64,000 nucleotides of DNA, from NCBI GenBank assembly GCA_026936335.1, contig JAPMXV010000045.1:1-64000 (forward strand), written 5' to 3'. This DNA is from Mantamonas sphyraenae. Lineage: Eukaryota > CRuMs > Mantamonadidae. Made by a program: the position numbers and the translations under genes. The notes beneath the pieces are model-generated. The model did not search any database, was not told the origin of the DNA, and was given only the letters and a program-made list of their open reading frames with translations. Of this stretch, positions 34,201-46,900 are shown one piece after another. How positions within the stretch are numbered: the stretch's first letter is position 1; each line of letters opens with the position of its first letter.

Positions 34201-37200
34201 AGCAGTAGCAGCAGCGAGGACGAGGGTCAAGGACCAGAGGATAGTGAGGTGGATGACGAATCGGAAGAGCAGTTGGATCCAGAGGCAGAGTTTGCAGAGG
34301 CGGTGCGCATGCTGATGTGGACAGCGACGCCCGAGAGCGTCGTGCGTTCCCAGTCGGCAGAGCTGGAGAAGCTGTACTTTGCACAGCAGGTGCACAACGA
34401 CCTGCCCACCTTGCTGAATGCCGTGCTGGACGACCAGCAAGCGTCGCTGCCGTGGTTTGACCGCCTCGGCTTCCAGCTGGTTGTGACCACGTACGTGCCG
34501 CTGGGCGAAGACATGCGTGCGCTGACAAGCCAGGTGCACTCGTGGGTGGAAGATGTCGAGGCGATGGAGGACCGCGCTGCACGCAAGGAGGCCGGCCTTG
34601 GTGACCACGAACAAGACGAGGCTGCGTTTGGCGAGGGTGTCGAGGAGGTGCACGTGTCGCTGGACGAGGAGGAGGAGGAGCTGGACGGCAAGGGCAAGCA
34701 GCAGGCGACCGTGCAGGAAGCCGGCGATTCGCACGACGACATGGCCAAGGGAGATGCACTACAGGAGGAGATCCTGCGCAAAGAGGTGCCTGTCAACGCC
34801 ACCGTCCTCAAACTGCACGAGTTTAGCACGGAAATGGAGTTTACATCACAGGTACAGGCGTTCTTCAAAGGCGAAGACGAGGACGAGGATGACGGCGAGG
34901 GGATCACAGGCACCGATCCGAATGCACACGCCCTGCTCGTGGTCGATTGTGACCCGAAGGCATCGAGTGTGCAGAGGATCAAGCACGCGACGTACATCTG
35001 CGAAAAGGAGAGGAACGAACACGCAAAGCGCACGTGGAAACAGCGTGCGGAAGGCGGGGTGGACGCACGCACTCCCGTGACACACAAACATCTGCTTGTG
35101 GTTGTGCACATGGCCCGTGTGGAGCCAGGCACACCCAACATGTTTTCGTTCGACTTTGACTCGCGATGGAACTACGTCTTTTTGGACGATCTGTCGCCGG
35201 CCACGCGCAGCAACATGTTGCAGACGACCGAGATGCTGCACGGTACAGAGATGGACCTGTTGCACCAAATCACAGTGATGCCTCTGCTCGTCGAGTCGTA
35301 CCGCTCCTGTCTGGCTCGCATGATCTACCCGTTTGAACGCACATCTGTCGAGGTGCAGGAGCAACTGGGCATGATCCGCGCCCTGTTTGACGATGACGCA
35401 TTCATGAACGTGCTGCAAAAGCGTATCCTGGACCTGTGTGCAGGTGCGGCGGGCGCTGGGTCGAGTGCATCTGCCGGTGGCGCGGCCTCGTCGTCGTCGT
35501 CGGGTGCGGCCGCACAGTCGTCCGCAGCAAGCGACGCGGCCGGGTGGCAGCTTGCAGTGGCGATGGATGCACGTGAAGTTGCACACGCCAACACATTCCG
35601 CTCCGCGCTCTTCCGACGCCTGAGCTCGCAGGTGACCAATGTTTTCACGCAGCTGTTGGCGCATGTGGATCGCAACTTCAACCTTGGCCTGTACTGCAAC
35701 AGCACGGGCAACAAGCGTGTGCGCAGGCTGTTCCTGACTCTGTTTGGCGACCCGTCTGTGTGCGCCGTGGAAATCATGGACCGCAGTGACGGACGTCACT
35801 TTGTGCGCAACGACGGCGTGGGCAAGAAGCAATTCCATGCCCAGTTTCCGTTTTCGCACGTGTTTATCTCTCGCATCGAACAGATGCGCGTCGAGGTGGA
35901 GAAGCTGCAAGCAGAGGTGTCCGACTCCATTGAGGCACAGCTGCGCACGCTTTACGGGTCGCTGATGACCGAAAACATGGACGAGGAGCTGCTTGGGTAC
36001 TACCTGCACGACTATGTCAATGTCCGAGGCTACGTGACGCGTGTGCCCGAGGCCCAGCAGATTGACATTTACGCAAACCTGCTGCGCAAGGCATGCACGC
36101 GCGACGTGCTCAACGTGGGCGAGGTGCACGCTACGTACTGGCGCATCGAGAGCGAGCTTCAGCATGTGTTTACACTGTTGGATCTGTTCCCCAACGTTGT
36201 GGACTCGTTCGTGGCAACGCTGCATGACACGGCGCTGGCGTACGCAGACGTGGCGCCCGCGCTTGTGGAGCTCGTGCTGTCGTCGCTGCGTCCGGAGGAG
36301 CCGTGGGAAACGGCGCAGGCACAGCATTTGTGGGCACGCAGCATCTCCACAGCACAGCCTAGCATTGCCACCATGCTGGGCAGCAAGAAGAGCAGCACAC
36401 GCGCCGCAGACCTGTGGAACCAACTCGAACAACTTTTGTACGTGCGCCTGTTTCTCATCCACATCTCGCTGCCGATGCAGCTGGATCCGTTTGACGGCTT
36501 TGAGCTTGCACAGATTCTGGATGGGCGCAGCTTCCAAGCCAAAGCGACCTTTGACGAGATTGTGGGCTTTTTTGACGGCATCGTGCTGCAGCAGCGCAAC
36601 GCAGACAAGGGGCGCGCGGTGCACGACGTGCGCCGTCAGTGTGCATGGCTCATCGAGATGTACGTGACGCAATTCTGCCTCAACGTGCGCGTGGAGCCGC
36701 AGTGCCTGGAGGAGGCCGAGGAGGATCTCGTGCGCGACTTTGTGTACATGGTGTCGGACAAGAACCCGCTGTTCTTCCCCATCAACGAGTACGGCCTGCG
36801 CATGAGCTACGCGCTGAAAAATTACATCCTGACGGTGGTGCTGGGCTCGCACAGCGAGCGCGCCAAACAGTGCCACGCGTGGTTCTCGGATGCTCTGGAG
36901 AACCTGGAAAGCGAAGGGTCCATCTTGTTTGTGCAGTGTGTGGAGGACCGACTGCGAGAGCAGTGGAGCGGCGCGTTTGCAGCAGGCGCTCGTGAAGTCG
37001 GCGCCGGTCTGGATCTGGCTCTGCTTCGCACGGCAAGCACAGCAGACGTGTCCCAGATCCTCAATGCACTGGGACAGGCTCGCTTTGTGCTGACCCAGTT
37101 CGCGGAGGAGCTGTCTCAGGCACATGCGCTGCAAATGGAGGGTGCAGGCGAGGAGGTCTATGCACAGGACGACGGGGCGCTGGTACAGCTGGTCAACGCC

Positions 37201-38384
37201 ATGTTGGGCGAGGAAGACGCACACTACCTTCGCATCTTCCTGATGAAGCAGATTGCACGCCGTGGAGGCCCTGCGTACGCGCAAGAGGTGATGAAGAACG
37301 CACGCGTGCTTGAGCAGCTGCCGTGGATTGCCGAATGGGTCCAGGACCTGCGGGTGAACCGATTCATGCGCAAGCGCTACATCCTGGGCATGGATCCGTT
37401 CCTGCCTGAGCGCGGATACGAGGAGGTGCGCCAGCTTGTGCTGAAGCTGATCGAGGGTGACGCCTCGGAGCTGGACGTGTACTGTCAAGAGCACCACGGT
37501 GAACCGCGCGTCAAGACGCTGCTGCTGCTTGCTGCGTTCCAAGAAGTGTACCTGCTGCACACGACGGACGACGAGCCGGCACAGGCGGCTGTGTTTACAG
37601 ACTGGGTGCACAACCAGCAATTCTTGACCACCAAAGAGCGCAGCTTTTTCCGCCGCTTCGCCGGCAACAACTTTTCCGATGGCTCGTTCTTGAAGATCGA
37701 CCAGCAAACAGATGCACAGCGGCTGCTGCTTCTCACGGTGGTTTTCCACCTTGTGGCCGTGGTGATGGGAGGTCCGGCGGACTCGCCTCTGCACGCGCTG
37801 TACCACCAGCCGTCCAGCCTGGCGTCCACGTTCCTGCCCACCATGCCCGAGGACGAACGCGAAATGCTGATGGACATCCTGGAAGGTGGTTGGTACGAGT
37901 GTCCCAACGGACACACGTACTACGTGAGTGAGTGCGGCAAACCCATGCAGGAGTTCAAGTGCCCCACGTGCGGCGAGCAGATCGGCGGCCAGGACCACGT
38001 GCTGGACTCGACAAACACCGTGGCCAGTCGCGGTGGCCAGTCGCCGCCAGGCTACGTTCTGCAGGAGGTGGCCAGCGAAGCCGAAAAGTTTGTTGTCGAA
38101 CGCAGCCTGAACCCGTCGTCGTACCGCATGCTGCGCCTGTTTGTGGACTCGCTGCTGATGATGAGCAGCGTGTCGCAAGACAAGAACGTGGGTCAGGTGT
38201 TCAACAAGAACTTCCAAGTGCCGCAGAATGCGGCGCAGTTCCTTCTCTCTGCAACACGCAAGGACTGGCGTCTGCTGTGTGCCATCCTCAACCGAAACGA
38301 AGAGGAGGTCACCATCGCCCTGCACATGATTGTGAGCAGTGTGGGCGGCGGTGTAGCAAGCAAGTTTGAGCCCCAGGAAGACAC

Positions 38385-38427
<43 letters not shown>

Positions 38428-40173
38428 GGTGACACAAGCACATCGACAGCCCTGCCCGATGGCATGGATCTGACGTACCTAGACAGCAGCGAGAAGCGAC
38501 TGGCGTGGGAAAAGTGGATCCACTTCCAGCACATTCTGCCGCACACAGAGCATCTGGACCAGCTGTTGAGCGAATACTACGACGGATACAAGGAACAGGA
38601 CACGATGCTGCTGGAGTTCCGCGAGAACCAAGACGTGGCTGTGATGCGCGAGTCGCACCAGTCGCATGTGCCCCTGCTCATGCGCTACCGCAATCACGTG
38701 AGCATGGAACACTTCCGCACGGTGCTCAACCTGACCCCAGAGAACAAGACCGCCTTCCCCGTGCTGAGCCTGTTCTTGGCCGAGGAGGCCCAGTTGTTTG
38801 CCTTGCGCTACCTGCCAGATATCATTCGTTTTCAGCGACTGCTGTGTCTGCGTTTCGAGCGACTGATCGACCGCGAGACGGCCATGGAAAAGACCATCGG
38901 TTCGGTGCTGGCGGAGATCGAAGCCGAGGGCGACCAAGAGGCGACGGCCGAGTGGAACAAGAGTTTCATGGGCTTCCGCCACGCATGGAACCTGTCTTGG
39001 CGCTTTGTGCAGCAGTACGGTTGCCTGCAGATCCCCGCGATGTTCCAAGACATCATGATCAACGAGGAGACGCCTCTGATTTTTGCCATGCAGACGGAGC
39101 AGGACGAAGGCATCTGCCCGCTTGCACTGCTGCAGTACCTTGTGGAGAAACACAATGCGTTCATCGAGCGCATGGGCCAGATTCTGGAGTGGCGCAACCT
39201 TGGATCGGTTGGCCAGACCGAGAACGTGGAGTACCGTGTGCCGTCGCATCTGCTGGACACGTCGCATCTCATTCGCCTGCAAGAGGACACGCTGCTGAAC
39301 CTGTTGACGCTGAACAGCACGCAGTCGCTGGAGTACGGCGCAGGCGCGCAGGTTTCGTATGATTTCGAGCGCATCGAGAAGCAACTTGTCGACGACATCC
39401 TGCTGGGCAAGCCACTCATCGACCTGACGGTGGACAGCTTCACCTATGCCAACGAAGCTCGCATGAGTGGCGCATTGGCCGAGATGAGCATCCGCATCCC
39501 GCAGCTGGAGCTGACGCCCGATGTGAAGAAGCAAATCCTGGCCGAACTTGGTTCGATGCACGGCGTGCGCCACGCCTTCCAGCTGGTGGAGATTTGCATT
39601 GGATTCCTGCTCGCCGGTAGCAGCGAGAACGCAAGTGTGGCTGGCACCCTGAGTATGGCCGAGTATGTGAAGAACACGCTCCTGATCACCGATTGCGGCG
39701 AGCTGACGGGCGGCTCAGCGATGGAAAAGTATGTGCAGTTGCACCACCTGTCGTCGCTGTGGAACGTGCTGGACCGCAGGCTGCACGGCGACGCCGACGT
39801 GTTCCTGGCCGTCCGCGAGAACTACAAGAAGAGCATGTCGGAGCAGGACAAGATGTACGTGGTGCAAGCTGCGTCGCGCATGTCGGGCGACCAGGCTGCC
39901 CTCCTGTTGCGCCTGTGGAAGGAGTTTATCCTCAACAATCTGAACGAACGTGCAGGCCAGATGCCAGCCGGCCTGGGCCTCAAGGATGTCCTCGGCTACA
40001 TCGAGGTCGGCGACCAGGAGCTCGGGGAGTTTGACTGGTTCCAGAGCTGCTTTGACCCCGCCGGAGTGCTCAAGCTCAGTGTCAGTGTGGATGCATGGAA
40101 GGCTGTGTCGAGTGCATGTGGAAGTGACGAACAGGAGGAGAACGGCAAATCGTCATCGTCTTCCAGGCAGTAG
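25223..40173 (+). CDS. RNF213: Giant RNF213-like AAA+ protein with RZ finger
   Basis: About 4,947 aa, nearly full mysterin length. Proposed exons are 25223-25224 and 25332-40173: the two bases AT before a GTACGC donor join G after a CCCCTTTTAG acceptor to make the start ATG (MSDPHGSTPSN). If that is wrong, the first in-frame ATG is 25789. Order: Ser/Thr/Pro-rich leader (~2-130), CBM20-like domain (~140-240), helical arm, then dynein-like AAA+ units. A degenerate AGGGKT lies near 1731, Walker A GETGCGKS at ~2140 with FLDEVN following, and GKPGSSKS at ~2485 with LLDEVGLAEQSP. The RZ finger has Cys4191, His4195, Cys4202, Cys4211 and Cys4214, with the spacing I recall for the human finger. No RING is visible. 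In animals RNF213 is a ubiquitin ligase acting on lipid droplets and intracellular bacteria. Confidence 0.9.
25225..25331 (+). other. Putative 107-nt intron splitting the RNF213-like start codon
   Basis: Between 25331 and 25789 the RNF213 frame is open and protein-like (Ser/Pro-rich leader, then the first strand of the CBM20-like domain, ITFHLFLPNRK) but contains no ATG. The only ATG context upstream is CACCAT at 25219-25224. It is followed at once by GTACGC, a donor used elsewhere in this window, and a strong polypyrimidine-AG at 25317-25331 precedes GTCCGAT. Removing this stretch yields ATG in frame. Unspliced RNA would start at the same ATG but read a different frame. Confidence 0.6.
34185..34216 (+). 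repeat. AGC/AGT triplet tract in the RNF213-like gene
   Basis: A run of AGC/AGT codons encodes about 10 consecutive serines followed by an acidic patch (EDEGQGPEDSEVDDESEE). It is an in-frame length-variable linker between AAA+ modules and the E3-shell region. Confidence 0.9.
38379..38430 (+). repeat. AGC triplet tract in the RNF213-like gene
   Basis: About 16 AGC codons in a row encode poly-Ser about 165 residues after the RZ finger. On the other strand the same tract reads as a poly-Leu run inside a spurious ORF. It is a candidate length-polymorphic microsatellite. Confidence 0.9.
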
Positions 40174-40316
40174 CAGCGCGTACAGTAAGGGACACCAAAT
40201 GGATGGCAAATTTCTTCATTGCGTTGATGAGAGTGTGTGTTGTTATGGTGATGGATGTGTGAATGAAGTGTGCATGAATGAACGAAGAACGTTGGCATTG
40301 CTGGATGCGAACGCCA

Positions 40317-43300
40317 TCAAAACTCGCTCTCAATGCCCGCAGTCACCTGCAGGAACGCCTCCTCCAGCGTGGTGTTGGACACGCCGTAGTCGGAAATGGA
40401 CAGCTCCTCCTTCTTCTCCTCAATGCCACCAAAGAGCTCGGCCAGGGTGACGACGCTGCTGTCGACGTCAAAGTTCTGTGTGCCGGCAAGCGAGTTGAGC
40501 TTGTCTGCAGAGCCCTTGGAGAGCTCGTTCATGAACTGCTCCACCTCCTCCTCGCGGCCAACTTGGCAAGTAAGCGTGACCTTGAAGCCCTTGCCGTAGC
40601 GAGACTTGAGTTGGGCCGAGGAGCCAAGCGCCTTGAGCTCACCCTGGGCAAAGATGGCCAGGGCGTCGCACAGCGCGTCGGCCTCCTCCATTGCGTGGGT
40701 GGTCAGAAGCACGCACGCCTTCTTCTTGTACGCATTGATGACGTCCCACAGCTCGCGACGAGACCCTGGGTCCAGACCTGTCGTCGGCTCGTCCAGCAGA
40801 ACCAGGGCCGGGTTGCCCATGAGACTGCAGGCCACACTGAGGCGACGCTTCATGCCACCCGAATACTGCTTGCTGAATTTGGGCAGAGTGGACTTTTCGT
40901 GCAAGCTCACGTCCTTGAGGCCCTGCATGACGGCCTCTTCCAGCTCGCTGCCGCTCAAGTTCTTCAAGCGACCGTAGAACAGCAGGTGCTCACGTCCGGT
41001 GAGGTCGTCCCACAGGATGTTGTCCTGCGGGCAGACACCCATGTTCTGGTGAATCAGCTCCATCTGGGTGCGCAGGTCCAGGCCGAACACCTTGGCTGTG
41101 CCAGAGGTGGGGCCGAAGTTGCCGCTCAGCATGCTGATGGTGGTGGACTTGCCTGCGCCGTTGGGGCCCAGGAAGCCGAAGCAGGTGTTGGGCGGCACGC
41201 GCAGGCTCAGGTTCTTGACAGCCACCTTGTCCGGCACGTTGCTGTTGTTGCTCTTGTACACCTTGCGCAGATCCTGGCACACCAGGCCAAAGTCGGCCAG
41301 CTTGTCTGGGTTCTTCACAATGAATTCGCGCTGCTCAGCCACGTCCTCGGGCTCGCCCTCCACCTTTTCCATAATGGAAAAGTCCTCGAAAGCGGCCTGG
41401 GCGTCGTCGTCCTTGACCCAAAAGTCCTTCTGCAGGCAGAACAACGGGCTACGCTTGACACCCACGGCGGACGGGAGCACCGCCTCAAAGTAAAAGGTGA
41501 GGAGCATGAGGACGATCCACTGGATGATGAAAAACACAAAGACCTCGCCCATGGGGGAGTTGGGATCGCCGATCTCGGCCCACTGGAGACCCGGCTGGTC
41601 AAAGCTGACGCCCTGGGAAAAGATGAGCAGGCCACGGAACATGGCAAAGGTGGGCACGCAGCTGATGAAGAAGATGGACACGTAGGGAGTGTCCGGGTTG
41701 GTGAAGTAGTCGCGGATGAGCTGCTGGGCAAGGAGTCCAGAGGCAAACACGTACAGGTAGCCGACAATGGTGACGGTGCGAGCCTTGCCAAACAGGGTGG
41801 AAATGATAAAGGCCTGGGCGACGAGGACATGGCCCCACAGGAAGATAAAGACAAACATGACAGCGGGATCGTTGACGGTGAAGTAGCGGAAGTCGAGGAT
41901 GGCAGCCATGATCCACATGAGGGAGAGGGCGATGAAGTAGAGCATGTAGGAGTAGATGTAGGTGACGAGCCAGTAGACATTCATGTCCAGGCCCATCATC
42001 TTCATGATCTCGCGCAGGCCGCGCTCCTTTTCGTAGACGATGGCCGAGGCGAGCACGGGGAAGATGAGCTGGAAGATGTAGACGTAGAGGAGGGGACCAA
42101 CCAGAGAGATGAGGTCAAAGTCGATGTCAGTGGCCGGGGTGGGCACGTTCTTGCTTCCCTCGTACTCGATCTGCACGCCGGACAACAAGTAGGAGAAGGC
42201 GCTGGTGATGAGGTTGCGGAAGCCCGGGGCGTCAAAGTAGCGTGTCAGGGTGGAGTTGATGACGACGTCAAAGTCGATCTTCTTGTTCGCAGTGTCCACG
42301 GTGTTGAAGACGTAGCCGCCAAAGTAGGACTTCTGGGCCCAGTCGTTGAGCACCTTCTTGTCGTAGGCAGCCACCGAATCGAGGGTGGTGAACTTCATGG
42401 GCGTGGCCTGGAACGGCTTGGTGAAGCACATCTGCAGGGCGCGTCCGCGCTCGAGAAAGACCTTGCCCTGGAGGAAGTTGAGGGTGGAAGGCACGTAGTT
42501 GGTTCCAAACTTGGTAAAGGTGCGGAACTTGCCCAAGAGACCAAAGCCTCCCTCTTGCACCGTGGTGATGTTGGTGTTGGGAATGGTGAAGGGCGTGGTG
42601 GTGTAGTTGCCCAAGGCTGAGCCAGCGTTGTTGACTATGAAGAGCTCGCCTGCGTCAGCCACAGCGCCACCGTTGGTAAACGAACCGGGGCAGTTGTCGT
42701 TGATCACAATGGTCTCGTTGGTCAGGTAGTAGCTGGGCGGGGAGACACGCGGATGATCGATGGCAGGCCGCGTGGCTCCGTCCTGGTCCTGGATGAACGA
42801 GGTCACCAGTTGCTGCAGCAGAAAGAGCAGCAGAATCATCTGTAGGGGGTGGGTGTACCGAGCATGTCAGCCAAACGCTGTAGAGCGGGCGATGCGGGCC
42901 CGCCGCAGATGCAACGGGCCGCTTGGCAACCACAACGGCGGAACACGCTGCCTCCAAAGGGGTAAAAGGGCAGTCCACACGGCACCATTCCCTGCGTGTG
43001 TGCACGTGGAATTGGAAACATGGCCGGGGGCAGTGTGCCAGGCCCTTGCATGCAAGCTGTCGGGCCTAGAGCACCGCTGGGGTTGCTGCGGTTGCCGTTT
43101 CGTCCCACCGTCCATAATCCTCCGAGCAGGCGGAACGGGCGCTGGTGCGATCGGAAACACATCCAGGCGGATGGTACATGCCGTTGGCATAGCAAGCAGC
43201 ATGCCTAAAGGGCTAGTGCACAGGAAATTGCGTTTGCTGGACTGGCCGCGATGCACGGGGTGCCCACCCGGCTTGGGGTGTTCGGAGCCAGCGCATGTTT

Positions 43301-43741
43301 GCGTCGAGGCCGGCTTGACCGCAAGCACAGGCACAGGGGAGGGCAGTCCAGGACGCAAACACACAGATCGGGTATGCAGGCAGGGAAGGGAGAGGGCAGA
43401 AGGAAAACTCACCAGAATGGGAAAGGCAATCTGGGCGGCGTTGGACTTGGTCTGTGGGCAAAAGAATTGTTCCGAAGGGGTCAGGTTCGCGTGCGATGAG
43501 GACAGGTGAACAAGGGAAGGGCACGAGGGGCACAAGGCCATGCACGCACCTGACGCAGCTGGAAGGTGCCGGACTTGCGGATGAGGGCGTTGAACTGGTT
43601 GGCCAACACAGTTCGGCGCGGGAGCTTGATGCTAAGGTCCTTGCGCACAGCCGCACCGTCTCGCTCCGCATGTGCGTCGAGCATCTCAAGGGTCTCGCCC
43701 TCTTCTTTGCCAGTGCTTGTTGTAGCGTTCGGGTTGGCCAT
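40317..43741 (-). CDS. Half-size ABCA-type transporter, copy 1
   Basis: Exons on the minus strand: 43741-43550, 43451-43413, 42839-40317 (917 aa). Introns are 98 nt (GTGCGT) and 573 nt (GTGAGT..CTACAG). The joined N-terminus reads RRTVLANQFNALIRKSG, then TKSNAAQIAFPIL and MILLLFLLQQLVTSFIQ, which places the first membrane helix across two junctions and parallels copy 2. A ~200-residue extra-membrane domain with several N-x-[ST] sites, a cluster of six helices, and one nucleotide-binding domain follow: Walker A GFLGPNGAGKST, signature YSGGMKRRLS, Walker B LVLLDEPTTGLDP. One membrane domain plus one ATPase makes it a half transporter that should dimerise. ABCA proteins usually move lipids. It is head to head with copy 2, with the Fanzor gene in between. 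Confidence 0.9.
42840..43412 (-). other. 573-nt intron of ABCA copy 1, unusually long
   Basis: Most introns here are 69-210 nt. This one is bounded by GTGAGT and CCCCTACAG and lies within the first membrane helix region. It has no long ORF in the gene's frame, balanced composition and GC-rich segments that could fold, which makes it a candidate host for a small non-coding RNA. I can name no RNA family from the sequence. Confidence 0.6.
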
Positions 43742-43983
43742 GCTCTCCTCTGGGTGTATCTTTGAAGGCGTGGGGCGCATGCAACAATGGGTTGGATCCG
43801 TCGAAGCTCGGGTACAGGCTGTTCGGTTGAAACTTTTGTGTGAGCTGGCGCAACGCGATTGGGCTCGGGAAAACAAAACCTACGTCCTGTGAGGAGTGGT
43901 ATACACTCAGTGTTGGTTGGTTGGTTGGTTGGTTGGTTGGTTGGTTGGTTGGTTGGTTGGTTGACGGTTCTGGTGCCCCGCCC
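43742..43983 (-). other. Spacer 3' of the Fanzor gene; candidate guide-RNA (omega RNA) region
   Basis: On the minus strand these 242 bases are immediately downstream of the Fanzor stop; on the same strand they also precede the ATG of ABCA copy 1. Known Fanzor and TnpB guide RNAs overlap or follow the 3' end of the nuclease gene, so this is the obvious place to look. The stretch includes a TTGG tetranucleotide array and otherwise mixed sequence. I did not find a clear terminal inverted repeat. Its role as an RNA is inference only. Confidence 0.3.
43911..43963. repeat. TTGG tetranucleotide microsatellite
   Basis: About 13 tandem copies of TTGG (CCAA on the other strand) lie 20 bp past the Fanzor stop codon. 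It is the only tetranucleotide array of this kind in the window. It may be a simple microsatellite or part of the 3' boundary of the inserted element. Confidence 0.95.
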
Positions 43984-46900
43984 TCAGCCCGCGCTCGAAT
44001 TCGCCTCCAGGGTCTCTGCCTCGCCGTCCACGTTCTCTGGCAGACCAATCTTGCTTCGAAACGTCCTTCCGATCTGACTCCGTTGCCAAACCTTGGTCAT
44101 GCACCATATGGTGTGGCCGCGAAGGGCAGCAAACACCTTGTTGGCGATTGCTTGTGCGCTGGCAAAGTCTCTGTGCCTGTGCATGTTGCATCGCTTGCAA
44201 AACTTGACTCGTGCAGTGCGTGCACTTCCGTGCTTGCTCTCGTGCACACTGCCACATGTGGGGCACCTCAGCGTTGTGTTGCACTCGCACACACGAACAA
44301 CGAGCATGTTGTGCGCGGCCAAAGCTTCGAGCTTCTTCACCCCCCCTCGGCCGCCCTTGTATCCGTCACCGATACACAGCAGTGTGATGCGTCGCAGTTG
44401 CCCCTTCCCCAGCTCCATCTTCTCGGTCGCCCGCACCTGAGCCAGCCACCGTTCTCTCATCTTTCGAATCCTTCGTTTCTGTTCGCGTCGATCATGCGTC
44501 TTACTGTCGCCACCCTGGCTGCATCCCTCATGGGAATGAGCGGATGAACCTTGTTCAGACGACGCCACGTTCTTGCCGCTGCACTGGCTCCTCACAACCC
44601 GTCCAATTCTGGCCGCGGTGTGCGCGTCCGCAAACAACCCGGCTCGTTTGCTGCGGAGGACCTGCATCTTCTCACGCACCGCCACAGAGAGCAGTGCATT
44701 GTCGCGCTTCACCCCCGTCCTGCGTTCCATGGCCCCCAGTGACGGTGGTGAAAAACGCCAAGCATCTGCAAAGTGAAGGACATTGTCCTTCTCAACGAGC
44801 TCCTTGCGTGGGATGTACAGAGCTGAAGGCGCATTCGAAATGCCTGGATCCATGGCAAGGAACTGCAGTCGCGCATTGGCCTTGGAGCTCAAGGGGAGGA
44901 GCCGAGAGAACGAGCTCACAACACCGTGCGGGCGCCGCGTGTGCTCCATGGACTCTGGGCACAACTTCAGGGCAATGATCTTGTCCGCCGATTGTGGAAG
45001 CCACTTGCGGAGCAGCTTATGCACAGCCTCGGTCTGTGTTCGAGCCGCTCCGTCGCCGGCCTCTTCCTCGTTCCCACGCTCCCGGCGCTGGTGTGCGGCC
45101 ACGTACATGGCAACCTGGCACAGACGGATAGTCACAGCAGCAACACGTTCGATGAGGCGTCGTTGGTTGCCCTGATCCTCAGTGTGCGCGTCTTTGTCGC
45201 GCCCTCTCGTCTGAGTTCCGTCCAGGGGACCCTTGCCAACAATCGAATAGTTGTATCTGGGTGTGCTATGAGACAGAAACGGTGACGATTGTGCACGCTC
45301 GGCACGTGGTGCATCCTCTAGGAACCGCACGTCACCCTGCAGGAAGCGCAGCAGCAGGGCGTCAGTGACCCGGTCCGTATCTGACGTAGCAGTGGGATGG
45401 AGGAGCAGGTTCAGACACGCACGCAGAGTGGGGAATAGCGAGAGACGTTCATGAGGAAGGATGAGATGTTCAAGGAGGTACAGACGTCGCTGGCCTGGCC
45501 CACCGGGGATTTGCCAGTGACGCACGTTCAAGGCGTGGACCGCAGAGAAGAGGCGAACGGAGAGATGACCGTCATTGACGAAGGGTGTTTTCGAAATCCT
45601 TGGTGCATGCAGGGGGTCCAGCACTGCAAATACGTCAAAGGCGGCAAGGAGTAGCGGGTCTGTGTAGCTGCCCAATTCCTCCCCAGGGATGTTGCGGTCA
45701 TCCTTGTGCGTGACAATACGCGCTGAGCCGTTGGCGCATCTGGATGCACACACTTGCATTGCCTTGATGGCGTCCTGTGAGAACAATGCGCCGCCGGCGC
45801 CGCCGGCGCCGCTGCTGCTGTTCTCGTTCTCATCCCCCATGTTGGCCAGGTGCCACGCAATGGACGCCCTCAGGGCATGCACATGTGCGGTATTTTCAGC
45901 CAGCTTTGCCCCCTTCAGCCACATGCCCACGTCACAATCGCATGGGTCTCCCGCCACGCACTGCAGACACAGGGGTGGGAAGTACTCGCCTTCTTCTGAA
46001 CACGCGCCTGGACTCGAGGTGAGCGCGCCGCAAAGCACTGACCACGCCAGCATTGTGTCCACCCCGTCTTCCCTGCACACAGCCAGCAAACCGTCACACA
46101 GTGCGGAAAGTGCCCAGCGTCCAAATAGCAATTCCCGCTCAAGTGCGAGTTGATGATGAAAAGAGTGCTTGTCCGGGTACAGCTTCCGTGCGGATTGGCA
46201 TGCACTGGCAAGCTTGTAAGCACACTCGTGCGAGGGGACGCTGGAGTCGTTGGAGGCGCTCTTGCCCATCAGTTTCTTGTACTTGTCCACGGACACCCCT
46301 GCCACCTCGCGCAGCACAGCCGCGACCGCGTGCTCGCATGCCTTGCGTGTTGGTGTGTCTGGAACGTCAGTCTCCTCATCCTCATCCCCACCTTGGTGCA
46401 GGCGTTTAACGACGGTCACCACGTCACGGCGCGCGACGTCACCGTCGCTGGCCACAACCAGATCGACCAAGTTGTCAACGGCCTGGTTGATCAGCATGAC
46501 CTTCCAGCTGGTCACCACGAGGGCAGCTCCGCGCCTACACAGGGTTTGAAAGGTGCCACTCGGAAGGATGCGCAGGTCGATGCCTTCCCTCTTTTTTTCG
46601 GCTCCCTGCTCATCCAGATACTCGGCCACGACTCCACCGCTCTGTTTTCTGCTCAACACGAGGTCAGATGTCACAGAGATGTACTTGGGGAACTTGTGGA
46701 GCTTTGGGGTTGCCTGGCATGAGAGATCCATCCCAGGCGCCGCCTTGAGGTAGAATCGGCCTCGTTTGAGCTGGAGACAAGCCGACAGCACGTTCTTGAG
46801 TTCCTTGGTTGGATGAAACGTACCGCACTCGAGCAAGTCACTCTGAATGGCAGTGATCAGCCCAAAGGCGTGCATCATCAGATTCAACTCTTCCACGGCG

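Noticed and set aside
27700-36700. Extra introns within the RNF213-like gene
   Set aside because: The frame is open for 14.8 kb with continuous family-like sequence, and I saw no junction where removal improves the match.
34846-38325. 1,159-codon minus-strand ORF
   Set aside because: Antisense to RNF213, His/Cys/Gln-rich, without domains; a codon-bias shadow.
40278-42620. 780-codon plus-strand ORF
   Set aside because: Antisense to ABCA copy 1, where Walker A, signature and Walker B motifs are clear on the minus strand.
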